From positions 62,001 to 126,000 of the forward strand of contig NZ_BATI01000003.1 in assembly GCF_000467105.1 (NCBI RefSeq): DNA of 64,000 nucleotides, given 5' to 3'. Below the pieces are notes generated by a model that was not told the DNA's origin, made no database searches, and saw only the letters and a program-made list of their open reading frames with translations. Position numbers and translations under genes: made by a program. The DNA is from Aquipseudomonas alcaligenes NBRC 14159. Lineage in GTDB: Bacteria > Pseudomonadota > Gammaproteobacteria > Pseudomonadales > Pseudomonadaceae. Positions 18,631 through 30,331 of the stretch are shown here, piece after piece (position 1 is the stretch's first letter; every line of letters starts with the position of its first letter).

Positions 18631-19902
18631 ATGGCCAGGCCGCTGCTGACGCTGCTGCTGGCCTTGCTGCTGGGCGGCTGCCAGCTCTGGACACTGGACC
18701 GTCAGGTGAAAATGGCGCAGCGGAGCATGGTGCTGATCCCCGGCCAGCTGCAGACGACCGCCGCACAGCCGGCACTGGTCGCCCTGTATGCCGAGGGTAA
18801 CCTGCTGGCCTACCGCAGCGTGCGCCCCGGCGGTTTTTTCTACTTCAGCATGGCAGCCGGCGACTACTCGCTGCTGGCCTTCGAGGACCGCAACGGCAAC
18901 CTGCGTCTGGACCCCGACGAGCCTCGCCACTGGCAAGCCCAGGCGCGCACGGCGCCGCTGCAGCTCCAACCCAGCGACGAACAACGCAGTGCCCTCGGGC
19001 AACTGAACGTGCTGCAGCCACAAGAGGCCGACGATACGCCGCTGCCCGAGCTCGACCTCGGCCTGGAGCGCCTGTACCGCGACCTGCCCAAGGTGCGCCA
19101 CAACTACCTGCGCGTGGTCGATTTCGACGACCCGCGCTTCTCCGCCCAGCGCACCGCGCAAGGCGCCTGGCAGCCGTTGGATTTCCTCAGCGAGGTGGGC
19201 TACGGCCTCTATGTGCTGGAACCCTGGAGCCCAGACAAGGAGCCCATCGTCCTGCTCCACGGCATCAATGATTCGCCCAGGGTGTGGCGCGAGCTGGCTG
19301 CCGGCATCGACCGCACACGCTACCAGCTGCTGCTGTTCCATTACCCGAGCGGCATGCCACTGAACAACAGCGCCTACCTGCTCAGCGAGGCACTGCGCGA
19401 TCTGCAACTGCGCTACGCTCCCAAACGCCTGCACCTGTTCGCCCACAGCATGGGCGGCTTGCTCGCGCGCCGCGCCACGCAGCTGCTGCACCCCGGCAAC
19501 GCTGACGAGCAACTGTGCCTGCTGGTGACCCTGGCGACGCCCTGGGGCGGCCATCCCTCGGCCGCCACCGGCGCGGCACGCGTACCGCTGGACGTGCCGG
19601 TATGGCGCGATATGGCGCCCGGCAGCGCGTTCCTGCAACAGCTGTTCGCCACGCCCTTGCCCGCGCATGTTCGCCAGTGGCAGCTGGTCGCCTATGCCGG
19701 CAACAGCCGGATGATTGCCGAGCCCAACGACGGCAGCGTGCCGCTGGCCAGCCAGTTGCTGCCGGCGGCGCAGGACGAGACGGAACGCCTGTATCTGATC
19801 GAGGAAAACCACACCGGCATCATGCGCAGCGCACGCAGCCAGGCGTTGCTGCGCCGGGCCCTGGCCGGCCTGCCCGAGGAAGGCTGCGCCAGCGGGCAAT
19901 AG
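18631..19902 (+). CDS. Lipoprotein alpha/beta hydrolase
   Basis: 423-residue protein with a lipoprotein signal whose lipobox LLGGC makes Cys17 the lipidation site. A beta-sandwich-like N-terminal part (about 25-130) precedes an alpha/beta hydrolase domain. The oxyanion region reads IVLLHGINDSPRVW, the nucleophile elbow is HSMGG with Ser273, a probable acid lies in EPNDGSVP near 367, and the His is 394 in ENHTGIM. It begins one base after the NfeD stop and so belongs to the SPFH-NfeD operon. The likely activity is a membrane-anchored esterase or lipase; the substrate is not evident. Confidence 0.82.
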   Translation: MARPLLTLLLALLLGGCQLWTLDRQVKMAQRSMVLIPGQLQTTAAQPALVALYAEGNLLAYRSVRPGGFFYFSMAAGDYSLLAFEDRNGNLRLDPDEPRHWQAQARTAPLQLQPSDEQRSALGQLNVLQPQEADDTPLPELDLGLERLYRDLPKVRHNYLRVVDFDDPRFSAQRTAQGAWQPLDFLSEVGYGLYVLEPWSPDKEPIVLLHGINDSPRVWRELAAGIDRTRYQLLLFHYPSGMPLNNSAYLLSEALRDLQLRYAPKRLHLFAHSMGGLLARRATQLLHPGNADEQLCLLVTLATPWGGHPSAATGAARVPLDVPVWRDMAPGSAFLQQLFATPLPAHVRQWQLVAYAGNSRMIAEPNDGSVPLASQLLPAAQDETERLYLIEENHTGIMRSARSQALLRRALAGLPEEGCASGQ

Positions 19903-19913
19903 CCGCCGGAAAG

Positions 19914-19942
19914 CAAGAGGCCGCCCAGTGGGCGGCCTCTTG
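19914..19942. terminator. Bidirectional terminator between hydrolase and gcvP
   Basis: Perfect 13-bp arms CAAGAGGCCGCCC-AGT-GGGCGGCCTCTTG between convergent genes. It lacks a long T-run but is very stable. Confidence 0.75.
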
Positions 19943-19958
19943 GGTCACGACGTTCGAC

Positions 19959-22832
<2,874 letters not shown>

Positions 22833-22834
22833 AG

Positions 22835-22863
22835 CGGGGCTCTCGGAAAATGACAGAGCCCCG
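22835..22863 (-). promoter_or_regulatory. Hairpin abutting the gcvP start codon
   Basis: Perfect 9-bp arms CGGGGCTCT / AGAGCCCCG end two bases before the gcvP ATG on the minus strand. In the mRNA the 3' arm covers the region where a ribosome site should be, so it may dampen or regulate gcvP translation. Confidence 0.55.
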
Positions 22864-22934
22864 ACGGATCGAGGCTCGACAGCGGGAATCGTGATTCTTG
22901 GCGACAGGCCGCGCGTTAGACGCGGCCAGGCACC

Positions 22935-23324
22935 TTAGGCATCAGCGGAGCAGACGGCCTGATAGCCGGCGGCATCGAGCAGCGCTTCCAGCTCGGCCGG
23001 GTTGCTCGGCTGCAGCTTGAAGAACCAGGCAGCGTAGGGCTCGCCATTGACCTGCTCGGGAGCGTCGGCCAGGGCCTCGTTGACCGACAGCACTTCACCG
23101 GAGATCGGTGCGTAGATGTCCGAGGCGGCCTTCACCGACTCGACCACACCGGCTTCCTGGCCGCTGGCCAGCTGCTTGCCGACTTCCGGCAGCTCGACGT
23201 AGACCACGTCACCCAGTGCTTCCTGGGCATGGTCGGTGATGCCCACGGTGACCGAACCATCGGCCTCCAGGCGGATCCACTCGTGGCTGGCGACGTAACG
23301 CAGATCGGCGGGAATGTTGCTCAT
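22935..23324 (-). CDS. gcvH: Glycine cleavage system H protein
   Basis: 129-residue lipoyl carrier protein. The lipoylated lysine is Lys65 in [35 protein letters not shown] is the typical N-terminal strand region. It shuttles the aminomethyl group between GcvP and GcvT. It lies between gcvT (83 bases upstream) and gcvP (102 bases downstream). Confidence 0.97.
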   Translation of the reverse strand: MSNIPADLRYVASHEWIRLEADGSVTVGITDHAQEALGDVVYVELPEVGKQLASGQEAGVVESVKAASDIYAPISGEVLSVNEALADAPEQVNGEPYAAWFFKLQPSNPAELEALLDAAGYQAVCSADA

Positions 23325-23407
23325 GTCGTACTCCTCGAAATCGCTGGGCGGATCGGCCGCCCGGAAAATTTAGCAGCTGGCGCGGGCTCTGCCTCGCGCC
23401 ATGCGAA

Positions 23408-24490
23408 TCAGATGACGGCCTTGCCGTTGCGCACGAAGTTCGCTTGCACGACGCGTACCGGATACCACTTGCCACGGATCTCCACCTCGGCGCGGTCGCC
23501 GGTGGCGGCCGGCACGCGAGCCAGGGCGATCGACTTGTTCAGGGTCGGCGAGAAGCTGCCGCTGGTGATCTCGCCCTCGCCCACGCCTTCCACCCGTACC
23601 ACCTGGTGGGCACGCAGCACGCCGCGCTCTTCCAGCACCAGGCCGACCAGCTTGGGCTGGTTGCCGGCGGCACGCTGGCTTTCCAGGGCGCTGCGGCCGA
23701 CGAACTGGCGCTCGGCCGGCTCCCAGGCGATGGTCCAGGCCATGTTGGCGGCCAGCGGCGAGGTGTCTTCATCCATGTCCTGGCCGTACAGGTTCATGCC
23801 GGCTTCCAGGCGCAGGGTGTCGCGCGCGCCCAGGCCGATCGGGGCGATACCGGCGCCGACCAGCTCGGTGAGGAAGTCGGCGGCCTGCTCGGCCGGCAGC
23901 ATGATTTCCAGACCGTCCTCGCCGGTGTAGCCGGTACGGGCGATGAACCAGTCGCCTTCCGGCAGGCCCTGGAACACCTTGAGCTCATGGATCAGCGCCG
24001 CGCGCGCCGGGGTCACCAGCTCGGCGGTCTTGGCGCGGGCGTTGGGGCCCTGGATGGCGAGCATGGCCAGTTCGGCGCGCTCGTTCAGCGCAACTTCGAA
24101 GCCGGCGGTCTGCGCCTGCATCCAGGCCAGGTCCTTGTCACGGGTGGCGGCGTTGACCACCACGCGGTAGCCCCAGTCGGTGAGGTAGACGATAAGGTCG
24201 TCGATCACCCCGCCACGCTCGTTGAGCATGCCGCTGTAGAGGGCCTTGCCGGGGGTCTTCAGACGCTCGACGTCGTTGGCCAGCAGGTGCTGCAGCCAGG
24301 CCTTGGCCTGGGCGCCGGTGACGTCAACCACGGTCATGTGGGAGACGTCGAACACGCCGCAGTCACGGCGCACCTGATGGTGCTCCTCGACTTGCGAGCC
24401 GTAGTGCAGCGGCATGTCCCAGCCACCGAAATCGACCATCTTGGCGCCGAGCGCCAGATGCTGTTCATACAGGGGTGTACGCTGTCCCAT
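23408..24490 (-). CDS. gcvT: Aminomethyltransferase (glycine cleavage T protein)
   Basis: 360-residue tetrahydrofolate-dependent T-protein. Start [20 protein letters not shown] at 24490 is preceded by an AAGGAG ribosome site. The folate-domain residues are in the typical places: [29 protein letters not shown], and [10 protein letters not shown]. First gene of the gcvTHP operon. A longer frame to 24586 reads a non-homologous leader. Confidence 0.96.
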   Translation of the reverse strand: MGQRTPLYEQHLALGAKMVDFGGWDMPLHYGSQVEEHHQVRRDCGVFDVSHMTVVDVTGAQAKAWLQHLLANDVERLKTPGKALYSGMLNERGGVIDDLIVYLTDWGYRVVVNAATRDKDLAWMQAQTAGFEVALNERAELAMLAIQGPNARAKTAELVTPARAALIHELKVFQGLPEGDWFIARTGYTGEDGLEIMLPAEQAADFLTELVGAGIAPIGLGARDTLRLEAGMNLYGQDMDEDTSPLAANMAWTIAWEPAERQFVGRSALESQRAAGNQPKLVGLVLEERGVLRAHQVVRVEGVGEGEITSGSFSPTLNKSIALARVPAATGDRAEVEIRGKWYPVRVVQANFVRNGKAVI

Positions 24491-24556
24491 GGATAACTCC
24501 TTAAACGGGCCCGGCCTGATGGACGGGCTCATGGACGGCTGCGTCAGCAGGCGCGC

Positions 24557-24562
24557 ATTGTA
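24557..24562 (-). promoter_or_regulatory. Candidate -10 element for the gcvTHP operon
   Basis: Minus-strand TACAAT lies about 70 bases before the gcvT start. The matching -35 (TGTCCA at 17-base spacing) is weak. No glycine-riboswitch core was recognised in this leader. Confidence 0.35.
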
Positions 24563-24595
24563 GCCCCGCGCAAAGAAACTGGACACTCCGTGTGG

Positions 24596-26215
24596 TCAAT
24601 GCCCCGGCTGGCGGGCCGAGCGGCGGATCAGACCGATCACCGGCAGCAGGCCGACCAGCACCAGGGTCAGCGCCGGCAATGCGGCGCGCGCCCATTCGCC
24701 TTCGCTGGTCATCTCGAAGATACGCACCGACAGGGTGTCCCAGCCGAAGGGGCGCATCAGCAGGGTGGCCGGCATTTCCTTGAGCACATCGACGAATACC
24801 AGCAAGGCCGCCGACAGCGCACCCGGTACCAGCAGCGGCAGGTACACGCGGAAGAACAGCGCCGGCCCGCCCACGCCGAGGCTGCGCGCGGCCTGCGGCA
24901 ACGACGGGCGGATGCGCGCCAGGCTGTTCTCCAGCGGCCCGTAGGCCACCGCCATGAAGCGCACCAGATAGGCCAGCAGCAGGGCGAACAGACTGCCCAG
25001 CAGCAGCGGCTTGCCGGCGCCGCCGAGCCAGGCGGACAGCGGGATGACCAGCTCGCGATCTAGCCAGCTGAAGGCCAGCATGATCGCCACCGCCAGCACC
25101 GAGCCGGGCAGCGCATAACCCAGGTTGCCGGTGCTGACCAGTGCGCGCATCGGCCGGGTCGGCGCCTGGCGCCGGGCGAAGGCCAGCAGCAGGGCCACGC
25201 TCACCGTGAGCAGCGCCGCGATGCCGCCCAGCCAGAGGGTGTGCAGGATCAGGCCGATGTAGCGCTCGTCGAGGTCGAAGCGGCCGCGCTGCCAGAACCA
25301 CACCAGCAGCTGCAGTATGGGCACGACGAAGGCGCAGGCGAACACCAGGCCGCACCAGCTGCTGGCGGCGAACGCCTGCCAGCCGCGCAGGCGGTACAGC
25401 GGCTTGCCACGCGGGCGCTCGCTGGCCGGGCGGCTGGCGCCACGGGCACGGCGCTCGCCATAGAGCACCAGCAGCACGGCGAGCAGCAGCAGGCTGGCCA
25501 GCTGGGTGGCGCTGGACAGGCTGTAGAAGCTGTACCAGGTCTTGTAGATGGCGGTGGTGAAGGTGTCGAAGTTGAACACCGAGACAGCGCCAAAGTCGGC
25601 CAGGGTCTCCATGATCGCCAAGGCCAGGCCGGCGCCGATGGCCGGTCGCGCCATCGGCAGGGCGACCCGCCAGAACGCCTGCCAGGGCGACAGGCCGAGC
25701 ACCCGCGCCGCCTCCATCAGGCCCTTGCCCTGGGCCAGAAAGGCGCCGCGCGCGAGCAAGTAGACGTAGGGGTAGAACACCAGCACCAGGACCAGAATCA
25801 CCCCGCCGCTGGAGCGCACCCGCGGGAAGCGGATGCCGCTGCCGAACCACTCGCGGGCCAGGGTCTGCAGCGGCCCGGCGAAATCCAGCAGGCCGACGAA
25901 GACGAAGGCCAGCACATAGGCCGGGATGGCGAAGGGCAGCATCAGCGCCCAGTCCAGCCACCGCCGCCCGGGAAACTCGCAGAGGCTGGTCAGCCAGGCC
26001 AGGCTGACGCCAAGCAGCACCACGCCGAAGCTCACCCCGCTGACCAGCAGCAGGGTGTTGCCCAACAGGCGCGGCATCTGGGTGTCCCACAGGTGCGCCC
26101 AGATCTCGCCGTCAACCTCGTGCCAGGACAGCAGCAACACCGACAGCGGCAGCAGCACCAGGGCGGCGATGGCGAACGCGATGGGATACCAGCGGCGCTG
26201 TACGGAATGGCTCAC
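24596..26215 (-). CDS. Ferric iron ABC transporter permease (FbpB/HitB type)
   Basis: 539-residue fused permease with two homologous halves of about six helices each; each half carries an EAA-type cytoplasmic loop (EAARVLGLSPWQAFWRVALP near 180 and QAARSLGVGGPALFFRVYLP near 440). GTG at 26215 is chosen because AGGAG precedes it at good spacing; upstream codons give a non-family stretch. It partners the periplasmic binding protein encoded just upstream. No ATPase gene is adjacent, so the ATP-binding subunit must be elsewhere. Confidence 0.9.
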   Translation of the reverse strand: MSHSVQRRWYPIAFAIAALVLLPLSVLLLSWHEVDGEIWAHLWDTQMPRLLGNTLLLVSGVSFGVVLLGVSLAWLTSLCEFPGRRWLDWALMLPFAIPAYVLAFVFVGLLDFAGPLQTLAREWFGSGIRFPRVRSSGGVILVLVLVFYPYVYLLARGAFLAQGKGLMEAARVLGLSPWQAFWRVALPMARPAIGAGLALAIMETLADFGAVSVFNFDTFTTAIYKTWYSFYSLSSATQLASLLLLAVLLVLYGERRARGASRPASERPRGKPLYRLRGWQAFAASSWCGLVFACAFVVPILQLLVWFWQRGRFDLDERYIGLILHTLWLGGIAALLTVSVALLLAFARRQAPTRPMRALVSTGNLGYALPGSVLAVAIMLAFSWLDRELVIPLSAWLGGAGKPLLLGSLFALLLAYLVRFMAVAYGPLENSLARIRPSLPQAARSLGVGGPALFFRVYLPLLVPGALSAALLVFVDVLKEMPATLLMRPFGWDTLSVRIFEMTSEGEWARAALPALTLVLVGLLPVIGLIRRSARQPGH

Positions 26216-26242
26216 GCGGACTCCTGGCAGGCGGAAACGAAA

Positions 26243-26263
26243 CGCCCCGGGCAAGCCGGGGCG
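26243..26263 (-). terminator. GC hairpin between binding protein and permease genes
   Basis: Perfect 8-bp arms CGCCCCGG-GCAAG-CCGGGGCG. With the nearby REP hairpin it probably lowers permease expression relative to binding protein by partial termination or 3'-end protection. Confidence 0.5.
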
Positions 26264-26297
26264 TCGAGTATAACGGCAGCGGATGCACGGAGTGGAT

Positions 26298-26327
26298 GCT
26301 CCCTCTCCCGTTCACGGGAGAGGGAGC
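26298..26327. repeat. REP-like single palindrome (element 3)
   Basis: Perfect 13-bp arms GCTCCCTCTCCCG-TTCA-CGGGAGAGGGAGC immediately downstream of the iron-binding-protein stop. It shares the CTCTCCC/GGGAGAG core. Confidence 0.85.
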
Positions 26328-26334
26328 CCAGGCA

Positions 26335-27336
26335 TCAGTTCCAGCCGGCGCGGTCCATCAGCTTGGTCGCCTCGGCCTGGCGCTTGCCAGCCACTTCCAC
26401 CGGCACGCTGTCGGCCTTGAACGCGCCCCAGGCGGCTACTTCGGCAGACGGCTTGACCGCCGGATTGGCCGGGTATTCCTGGTTGACGTCGGCGAACAGG
26501 CTCTGCGCTTCCGCTGATGTCATCCATTCCAGCAGCTGCTGGGCGGCCTCGGCGTGCGGGGCATGCTGGGTCACGCCGGCGCCGGAGAGGTTGACGTGCA
26601 CGCCACGGTCGGCCTGGTTCGGCCAGAACGGCTTGACCTTCAGGCCGGGCTGCTGCTTGGCCAGACGACCGTAGTAATAGGTGTTGGTGATGCCCACGTC
26701 GCACTGGCCGGCGTCGATGGCCTGCAGCAGGGCGGTATCGTCGGCGAACACGTCGGTGGCCAGGTTGTTCACCCAGCCCTTGACGATCTCCTCGGTCTTG
26801 GCCGCGCCATGGGCCTCGATCAGGGTGGCGGTCAGCGACTGGTTGTAGACCTTCTTGCTGGTGCGCAGGCACAGGCGGCCTTCCCAGTTCTTGTCGGCCA
26901 GTGCCTCGTAGGTCGACAGCTCTTCCGGCTTCACTCGCTCGGTGGAGTAGAAGATGGTCCGCGCGCGCAGCGACAGGCCGGTCCAGGCGCCAGTGCTGGA
27001 GCGGTATTGGGCCGGGATGTTGGCTTCGATGGTGGAGGACTTGAGCGGCTTGAGCACGCCCTCCTGCTCGGCCTGCCAGAGGTTGCCGGCGTCGACGGTG
27101 ATCAGCAGGTCGGCCGGGGTGTTCTCGCCTTCGGCCTTGAGGCGCGCCAGCAGCGGGGCTTCCTTGTCGGTGATGAACTTGATCGGGGTTCCGGTCTTGG
27201 CGGTGTAGGCGTCGAATACCGGCTTGATCAGCTCGTCGATTCGCGCGGAGTAGACGACGATTTCATCGGCGGCCTGGGCGGTGCCGGCCAGGGCAGAAAG
27301 GGCCAGGGTGGCCAGGAAACCGGAACGGAGCTGCAT
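26335..27336 (-). CDS. Periplasmic ferric iron-binding protein (FbpA/HitA type)
   Basis: 333-residue substrate-binding protein. A signal peptide ends at AQA-ADE near residue 23. The mature protein starts [11 protein letters not shown], and the iron-coordinating tyrosine run is in [13 protein letters not shown], typical of the FbpA family that binds Fe3+ directly. It is the first gene of the iron uptake operon and has a candidate Fur site in its leader. Ligand specificity is inferred from the tyrosine motif. Confidence 0.92.
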   Translation of the reverse strand: MQLRSGFLATLALSALAGTAQAADEIVVYSARIDELIKPVFDAYTAKTGTPIKFITDKEAPLLARLKAEGENTPADLLITVDAGNLWQAEQEGVLKPLKSSTIEANIPAQYRSSTGAWTGLSLRARTIFYSTERVKPEELSTYEALADKNWEGRLCLRTSKKVYNQSLTATLIEAHGAAKTEEIVKGWVNNLATDVFADDTALLQAIDAGQCDVGITNTYYYGRLAKQQPGLKVKPFWPNQADRGVHVNLSGAGVTQHAPHAEAAQQLLEWMTSAEAQSLFADVNQEYPANPAVKPSAEVAAWGAFKADSVPVEVAGKRQAEATKLMDRAGWN

Positions 27337-27368
27337 GGGTGCTGCCTCTTATTTGGGTCGAGAGAGCG

Positions 27369-27387
27369 AATAGTAGTGAATGCTATT
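27369..27387 (-). promoter_or_regulatory. Candidate Fur-type operator upstream of the iron-binding protein
   Basis: AT-rich 19-bp dyad AATAG-N9-CTATT lies 32 bases before the start codon in otherwise GC-rich DNA. It has the size and base content of a degenerate Fur box, but the match to the consensus is only partial. Confidence 0.4.
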
Positions 27388-27437
27388 TAGCTTCTCAACG
27401 TGACCCTAGGCCGCAGCGTTACCGGATATTGCAGCCC

Positions 27438-28655
27438 TCAGAGCTGCGCCAGGGCCGGCAGGTCGCCGGCCAGGCCGAGGGCGCGGCGCACGAACAGCGC
27501 CTTGGCGTCCGGCAGCTCATCGACCCAGTTGAGGCCGCTGTTGCGCAGCAGGCGCAGCGGCAGCGGGTCGGCCTGGAACAGACGTTCGAAGCCCTCCATG
27601 GCCGCCATCATCGCCAGGTTGTGCGGCATGCGCCGGCGCTCGTAGCGGCTGAGCACGCGCACATCATTGGCCTGCTCGCCGCGCTGCAGCGCATGCAGCA
27701 GCACTTCGGCCAGCACCGCGGCGTCGAGGAAGCCGAGGTTGACGCCCTGCCCGGCCAGCGGATGGATGCTGTGCGCGGCGTCGCCGATCAGCGCCAGGCC
27801 GCTTTCCACGTAGCGCTTGGCATGACGCTGGCGCAGCGGGATGCAGAGGCGCGGATCGACCGCCGTGACCTGGCCCAGGCGCCACTCGAAGGCCTTGCCC
27901 AGCTCATGGCGGAAGGCTTCGTCGTCCAGCGCCATCAGGCGCTCGGCCTCGGCCGGCACGGTCGACCAGACGATCGAGCACCAGTGCTCATCGCCCTGGC
28001 GCGCCAGCGGCAGGAAGGCCAGCGGGCCGTCGTCGGTGAAGCGCTGCCAGGCGGTGGCCTGGTGCGCGCGTTCGCAGCGCACGCTGGTGACGATGGCGTG
28101 GTGCAGGTAATCCCACTCGCGGGTGGCGCAGCCGGCCAGGCGGCGCACCGCCGAGTTGGCGCCGTCGGCGGCCACCAGCAGCGGCGCGCGCAGCTCGCGG
28201 CCGTCGGCCAGGGTCAGCAACCAGCCGTCGCCGGAGCGGCGCAGCTGCTCCAGGCGGGCGCTGCCGAGCAGGCCGATCTGGCTGTCGTGCAGGCGATCGA
28301 GCAGAGCGTCCTGCACCACGCGGTTCTCGACGATATGACCGAGCACCTCGGCATGCACGCTGGCGGCGGAGAAATGCACGCTGCCGGTGCCGGAGCCGTC
28401 CCACACGCGCATGTCGCGGTAGGGCGAGACACGCCGCGCGGCGATGCCGTCCCACACGCCGAGGCGTTCGAGGATGCGCTGGCTGGCGGCGGACAGCGCA
28501 CTGACCCGCGGCTCGAAGGCGCCCTCGGCAGCGAACGGCCGGACGCTGAGCGGGCCGCCGTCGACCACGAGGATCTCCAGGCCGCTGTGCTCCAGTGCCA
28601 GGGCCAGCGCGCTGCCGACCATGCCGGCGCCAACGATGATCAGGTCCGCTTGCAT
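27438..28655 (-). CDS. ubiI: UbiI-type FAD-dependent ubiquinone hydroxylase
   Basis: 405-residue flavoprotein monooxygenase. The FAD dinucleotide motif IIVGAGMVGSALALALE is at 6-22, the DG segment VAADGANSAVRRLAG is mid-chain, and GLALIGDAAHSIHPLAGQGV is the second FAD motif. UbiI hydroxylates C5 of the ubiquinone ring precursor. It sits downstream of ubiH and the thioesterase-like gene with nine bases between, which fits a ubiquinone operon pepP-ubiH-thioesterase-ubiI. Assignment as ubiI rather than ubiF rests on the shared locus with ubiH. Confidence 0.85.
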   Translation of the reverse strand: MQADLIIVGAGMVGSALALALEHSGLEILVVDGGPLSVRPFAAEGAFEPRVSALSAASQRILERLGVWDGIAARRVSPYRDMRVWDGSGTGSVHFSAASVHAEVLGHIVENRVVQDALLDRLHDSQIGLLGSARLEQLRRSGDGWLLTLADGRELRAPLLVAADGANSAVRRLAGCATREWDYLHHAIVTSVRCERAHQATAWQRFTDDGPLAFLPLARQGDEHWCSIVWSTVPAEAERLMALDDEAFRHELGKAFEWRLGQVTAVDPRLCIPLRQRHAKRYVESGLALIGDAAHSIHPLAGQGVNLGFLDAAVLAEVLLHALQRGEQANDVRVLSRYERRRMPHNLAMMAAMEGFERLFQADPLPLRLLRNSGLNWVDELPDAKALFVRRALGLAGDLPALAQL

Positions 28656-28664
28656 GCTGTTTCC

Positions 28665-29147
28665 TTAGGCTGTCTGCCGCGCACGCGGCTTGAGGCGGAT
28701 GTACAGGGTCTTGTGCACGATGGCGACCAGGGTGCCCTCGTCGTCACGCACCTCCACACGCAGCTCGGGCAGGTACTTGTCGCCGTCGGCGGTGTGCTGG
28801 CGAATCTGCGCCAGCAGCTCGTCGTCGACGCGGAACTCGGCATGCACCGGGCCCTTGCCGGGGCTGATGAAGTCGATGCTGGCGGCCTTGTCCCAGACGA
28901 TGTAGTCGCGCCCCAGCAGCTGCATCAGCATGAGCATGAAGAAGGGGTCGGTCATGCTGTACAGCGAGCCGCCGAACTGGGTGCGCACATAGTTGCGGTT
29001 GTACCAGCCGAGGCCCATGCGCACTCGCACGCGGCGGAAGTCCGGGCTGATCTCGCGTACGCGGATACCGGCGCCCAGGTAGGGCGGATAGAGGTTCAGT
29101 CCCAGGCGCAGCAGGCGGGACATGCGGGCCAGCTTGCGTTCACTCAT
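28665..29147 (-). CDS. DUF4442/hotdog thioesterase-like protein
   Basis: 160-residue protein, starting MSERKLARMSRLLRLGLNLY. The central WYNRNYVRTQFGGSLYSMTD is the helix and nucleotide-binding turn of a hotdog fold, and it ends with HKTLYIRLKPR. Its ATG overlaps the ubiH stop (ATGA at 29144-29147). It lies within a ubiquinone hydroxylase operon, but a role in quinone synthesis is only inferred from position. Confidence 0.82.
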   Translation of the reverse strand: MSERKLARMSRLLRLGLNLYPPYLGAGIRVREISPDFRRVRVRMGLGWYNRNYVRTQFGGSLYSMTDPFFMLMLMQLLGRDYIVWDKAASIDFISPGKGPVHAEFRVDDELLAQIRQHTADGDKYLPELRVEVRDDEGTLVAIVHKTLYIRLKPRARQTA

Positions 29148-30328
29148 AGGCTGCGGGTGCCCAGGCCCATCGCCTGGCGGGCGAACCAGCGCTTGGCCGG
29201 CGGCAGCAGGTCGAGGCCGAGCAGGCCGAGGGTGCGCCCGGCTACCAGCAGCGACTCGTCGCGGCCGAACAGGCGGGTAACCCGGTCGGAGAAGCCGACG
29301 GTCATCGCCTGGTCCTGGCTCTGGCGCTGCAGGTAGTGCTGCAGGGTGGCGAAGTCGCCAGGCACCTGCGGCCCGGCCAACAGGCACTCGGCCAGGGTCT
29401 GCGCATCGCGCAGCGACAGGTTGAAGCCCTGCCCGGCCACCGGGTGCAGGCTGTGCGCGGCATTGCCCAGCAGCACCAGATGCGGGCGCACCTGTTCGCG
29501 GGCCTCGACCAGCGCCAGCGGATACAAATGCCGCGCGCCGACCTGGCGCAGGCTGCCGAGGCGATAGCCGAAGGCCTGCTGCAGCTCGCCGAGGAAGGCG
29601 CGCTCGGGTAGCTGGTGCAGACGCTCGGCATCCACCGGCGGGCGGGTCCAGACCAGCGCGCAACGGTTGTCCGACAGCGGCAGCAGGGCCAGCGGTCCCT
29701 GCTCGGTGAAGCGCTCGAAGGCCTGGCCGCCATGGGGCTCGGCGGGGGTGACGTTGGCGATCAGCGCGCACTGGTCGTAGGGCGTGTGGCGCACGGCGAT
29801 GCCCAGCTGCTCGCGCAGGCCGGAACGGCCGCCATCGGCCAGCACCGCGAGGTCGCAATCGAGACTGGTGTCGTCGTTCAGGTGCAGGCGATAACCGTCG
29901 CCCAGCGCCTCCAGACGGGTGACTTCCGCCGGGCAGCGCCATTCGACCACCGCCGGGTCCAGCGCCTTCCACAGGCAGTGGCCCATCCAGGCGTTCTCCA
30001 GCACGTAGCCGAGCGCCGGCACGCCTTCGTCCGTCGCGCTCAGGCGGGTGGCGCCGAAGCGGCCCTGGTCGGAGACCTGGATCTGCGTGATGGCCTCGGC
30101 GCGCTCGGCCAGCTGCGGCCACACACCGAGGCGCTCGAAGATCAGCCGACTGCCCTGCGACAACGCACTGGAGCGGGCATCGTAGCTCGGCTGGTAGTCA
30201 TTGCCGGGAGCGAAGGGCTCGACCAGCAGGATGCGCCAGCCGCGCGCCCGCGCGCCGGCCTGCAGGGCCAGGGCCAGGCTCGCACCGACCAGGCCGCCAC
30301 CGATGATCGCCAGCTGCACACGGCTCAT
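29144..30328 (-). CDS. ubiH: UbiH-type 2-octaprenyl-6-methoxyphenol hydroxylase
   Basis: 394-residue flavoprotein monooxygenase paralogous to UbiI. The N-terminal FAD motif is IIGGGLVGASLALALQ, then AVLADGGRSGLREQLG, and the second motif HLVLLGNAAHSLHPVAGQGF. It hydroxylates the ubiquinone ring at C1. It follows pepP by three bases in the same operon, the same order as visC-ubiH-pepP-ygfB in E. coli. Confidence 0.92.
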   Translation of the reverse strand: MSRVQLAIIGGGLVGASLALALQAGARARGWRILLVEPFAPGNDYQPSYDARSSALSQGSRLIFERLGVWPQLAERAEAITQIQVSDQGRFGATRLSATDEGVPALGYVLENAWMGHCLWKALDPAVVEWRCPAEVTRLEALGDGYRLHLNDDTSLDCDLAVLADGGRSGLREQLGIAVRHTPYDQCALIANVTPAEPHGGQAFERFTEQGPLALLPLSDNRCALVWTRPPVDAERLHQLPERAFLGELQQAFGYRLGSLRQVGARHLYPLALVEAREQVRPHLVLLGNAAHSLHPVAGQGFNLSLRDAQTLAECLLAGPQVPGDFATLQHYLQRQSQDQAMTVGFSDRVTRLFGRDESLLVAGRTLGLLGLDLLPPAKRWFARQAMGLGTRSL

Positions 30329-30331
30329 GAT

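Noticed and set aside
24491..24595. Glycine riboswitch upstream of gcvT
   Set aside because: I looked for the conserved tandem aptamer core in the leader on the minus strand and did not find it; the leader is also short.
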